A stretch of 64,000 bases of DNA. Origin: CABHOJ01 sp965649545. GTDB taxonomy: Bacteria; Pseudomonadota; Gammaproteobacteria; Burkholderiales; Methylophilaceae. Below, piece by piece: positions 61,295-64,000 of the stretch. The notes beneath the pieces are model-generated. The model searched no databases. It was given only the letters and a program-made list of their open reading frames with translations, and was not told where the DNA came from. How positions within the stretch are numbered: position 1 is the first letter of the stretch; the number at the start of each line of letters is the position of its first letter. The position numbers and the translations under genes were made by a program. The DNA lies in assembly GCA_965649545.1 (NCBI GenBank), contig CBFGLF010000001.1:1-64000 (forward strand). The letters are read 5' to 3'.

Positions 61295-62836
<1,542 letters not shown>

Positions 62837-62880
62837 GCGGTGTGCAAGACTGATTGCGAGAATAGACAGGCAACCGAACA

Positions 62881-63747
62881 ATGGCCAATAGCAAAGAAAT
62901 CCGTACCAAGATCAAGAGCGTAGAGAATACGCGCAAGATCACCAAGGCGATGGAGATGGTGGCTGCTTCCAAGATGCGGAAGGCGCAGGACCGTATGCGT
63001 CATGCCCGTCCGTACGCGGAGAAGATCCGCAACGTGGCAGCCCACATGTCCAAGGCGAACTCGGAGTACAAGCACCCGTTCCTCATCAAGCGTGACAAGG
63101 TCGCCAACATCGGCCTGATCGTCGTCACTTCCGATAAGGGCCTGTGTGGCGGTCTCAACACCAACGTCCTGCGTCTGTCCCTGAACCAGATGAAAGCCTG
63201 GGAAAGCGAAGGCAAGGGCGTAGCAGTGACGGCGATCGGTAACAAGGGTTTTGGCTTCATGGGCCGTGTCGGCGCCAAGGTCAAGTCTCATGTCACCGGT
63301 CTGGGCGATGCTCCGCACATGGACAAGCTGATCGGTCCGGTCAAGGTCATGCTGGATGCTTACATCGCTGGCGAGATCGATCAACTGTTCATCTGCTACA
63401 CCAGCTTCATCAATACCATGAAGCAGGAACCGACCATGCAGCAGCTGCTGCCCTTGGCCGGTGAAGCGTTAGGCAGTGCAGAAGGCCATTGGGATTACAT
63501 CTACGAGCCGGATGCCAAGAGCGTGATCGACGAGCTGATGATGCGCTATGTCGAATCCCTGATCTTCCACGCCGTCGCCGAGAACATGGCGTCCGAGCAG
63601 AGTGCACGTATGGTGGCCATGAAAGCCGCTTCGGACAATGCGAAGAACGTCATCGGCGAGCTCAAGCTGGTTTACAACAAGGCCCGTCAGGCTGCGATCA
63701 CCAAGGAGATCTCCGAGATCGTTGGCGGCGCGGCGGCAGTGTCCTAA
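62881..63747 (+). CDS. atpG: ATP synthase F1 gamma subunit
   Basis: 288-residue central rotor shaft. The N-terminal helix ([32 protein letters not shown] region), [12 protein letters not shown] and the C-terminal [15 protein letters not shown] are all diagnostic. Full length. Confidence 0.98.
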   Translation: MANSKEIRTKIKSVENTRKITKAMEMVAASKMRKAQDRMRHARPYAEKIRNVAAHMSKANSEYKHPFLIKRDKVANIGLIVVTSDKGLCGGLNTNVLRLSLNQMKAWESEGKGVAVTAIGNKGFGFMGRVGAKVKSHVTGLGDAPHMDKLIGPVKVMLDAYIAGEIDQLFICYTSFINTMKQEPTMQQLLPLAGEALGSAEGHWDYIYEPDAKSVIDELMMRYVESLIFHAVAENMASEQSARMVAMKAASDNAKNVIGELKLVYNKARQAAITKEISEIVGGAAAVS

Positions 63748-63815
63748 AGATAACGATTTACCCAAAGCAGTAGCGGATCAAGTTCAGCGAATCAAGTTTG
63801 GATAAGGAATTTAAA

Positions 63816-64000
63816 ATGATTACAGGTAAAGTAGTTCAGTGTATCGGTGCGGTGGTTGACGTCGAGTTCCCACGTGACCAGATGCCGAAAGTGTACGATG
63901 CATTGATCATCGACGAAGAGAACTCCACCGCAGAAGCCGGCCTCACGCTGGAAGTGCAGCAGCAACTGGGTGACGGCATCGTGCGTACCATCGCCATGGG
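63816..64000 (+). CDS. atpD: ATP synthase F1 beta subunit, partial (cut by window end)
   Basis: First 61 codons of the catalytic beta subunit, from ATG 63816 with AAGGA upstream. The start [21 protein letters not shown] is the usual beta N-terminal barrel. The reading frame runs off the right edge; the P-loop region is not in the window. Confidence 0.97.
   Translation, partial: MITGKVVQCIGAVVDVEFPRDQMPKVYDALIIDEENSTAEAGLTLEVQQQLGDGIVRTIAM

Overview
The window is a chromosomal segment of a betaproteobacterium. GC content looks intermediate to high, and most genes are tightly packed in operons with 4-base ATGA overlaps. Gene families and gene order fit the Nitrosomonadales-type betaproteobacteria (Gallionellaceae, Methylophilaceae and relatives). 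The family cannot be fixed from the sequence alone. The segment is the replication-origin region: dnaA, dnaN, gyrB, rpmH, rnpA, yidD, yidC, mnmE, mnmG, rsmG, parA, parB and the F-type ATP synthase operon are all present, with a probable oriC between dnaN and dnaA and several parS-like sites. No tRNA, rRNA body, insertion sequence, prophage or CRISPR array was seen.

Layout. 1-186: tandem rRNA promoters and a boxA on the minus strand, reading out of the left edge. 187-7905: tyrS, an M23 peptidase, anmK, citrate synthase, erpA, a bactofilin, a coiled-coil membrane protein and argC. 8016-16928: minus-strand genes rpsI/rplM, then a long run from yicC through gmk, rpoZ, spoT, ridA, recG and ubiC to ubiA. 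17022-21717: plus-strand Ser/Thr kinase, PP2C phosphatase, rph, rdgB, a small protein and hemW. 21724-24766: a FimV-like protein and argH (minus). 24823-31547: a LytS/LytTR-type two-component pair, an mscS channel and hemC-hemD-hemX-hemY. 31570-39936: a flavin/iron-sulfur reductase and fxsA (minus), then cutA, dsbD, a TlpA-like thioredoxin, aroQ-accB-accC, prmA and a zinc-ribbon membrane protein.

40081-40152 holds a 23-codon gene that reads as PqqA, the precursor peptide of the cofactor PQQ. It stands alone with a strong ribosome binding site, its own terminator and a Fur-like palindrome upstream. No other pqq gene is in the window. 40199-46320 carries oxyR, gyrB, dnaN and dnaA on the minus strand. 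46620-50441 carries rpmH, rnpA, yidD, yidC and mnmE on the plus strand. 50451-54167 (minus) carries a cytochrome b561 / DUF1924 cytochrome c pair and an unusual 822-residue protein that joins a long charged coiled coil to an AsmA-like periplasmic domain. 54407-64000 carries mnmG, rsmG, parA, parB and atpI-B-E-F-H-A-G-D, with atpD cut by the window end.

Most of the content is housekeeping: translation, replication and segregation, haem, fatty-acid, arginine and ubiquinone synthesis, and ATP synthesis. The points most worth following are the isolated pqqA unit, the distribution of parS sites (one inside a coding sequence), the coiled-coil/AsmA fusion, citrate synthase inserted into an otherwise familiar tyrS-to-argC neighbourhood, and recG lacking a usual start codon at its expected N-terminus.
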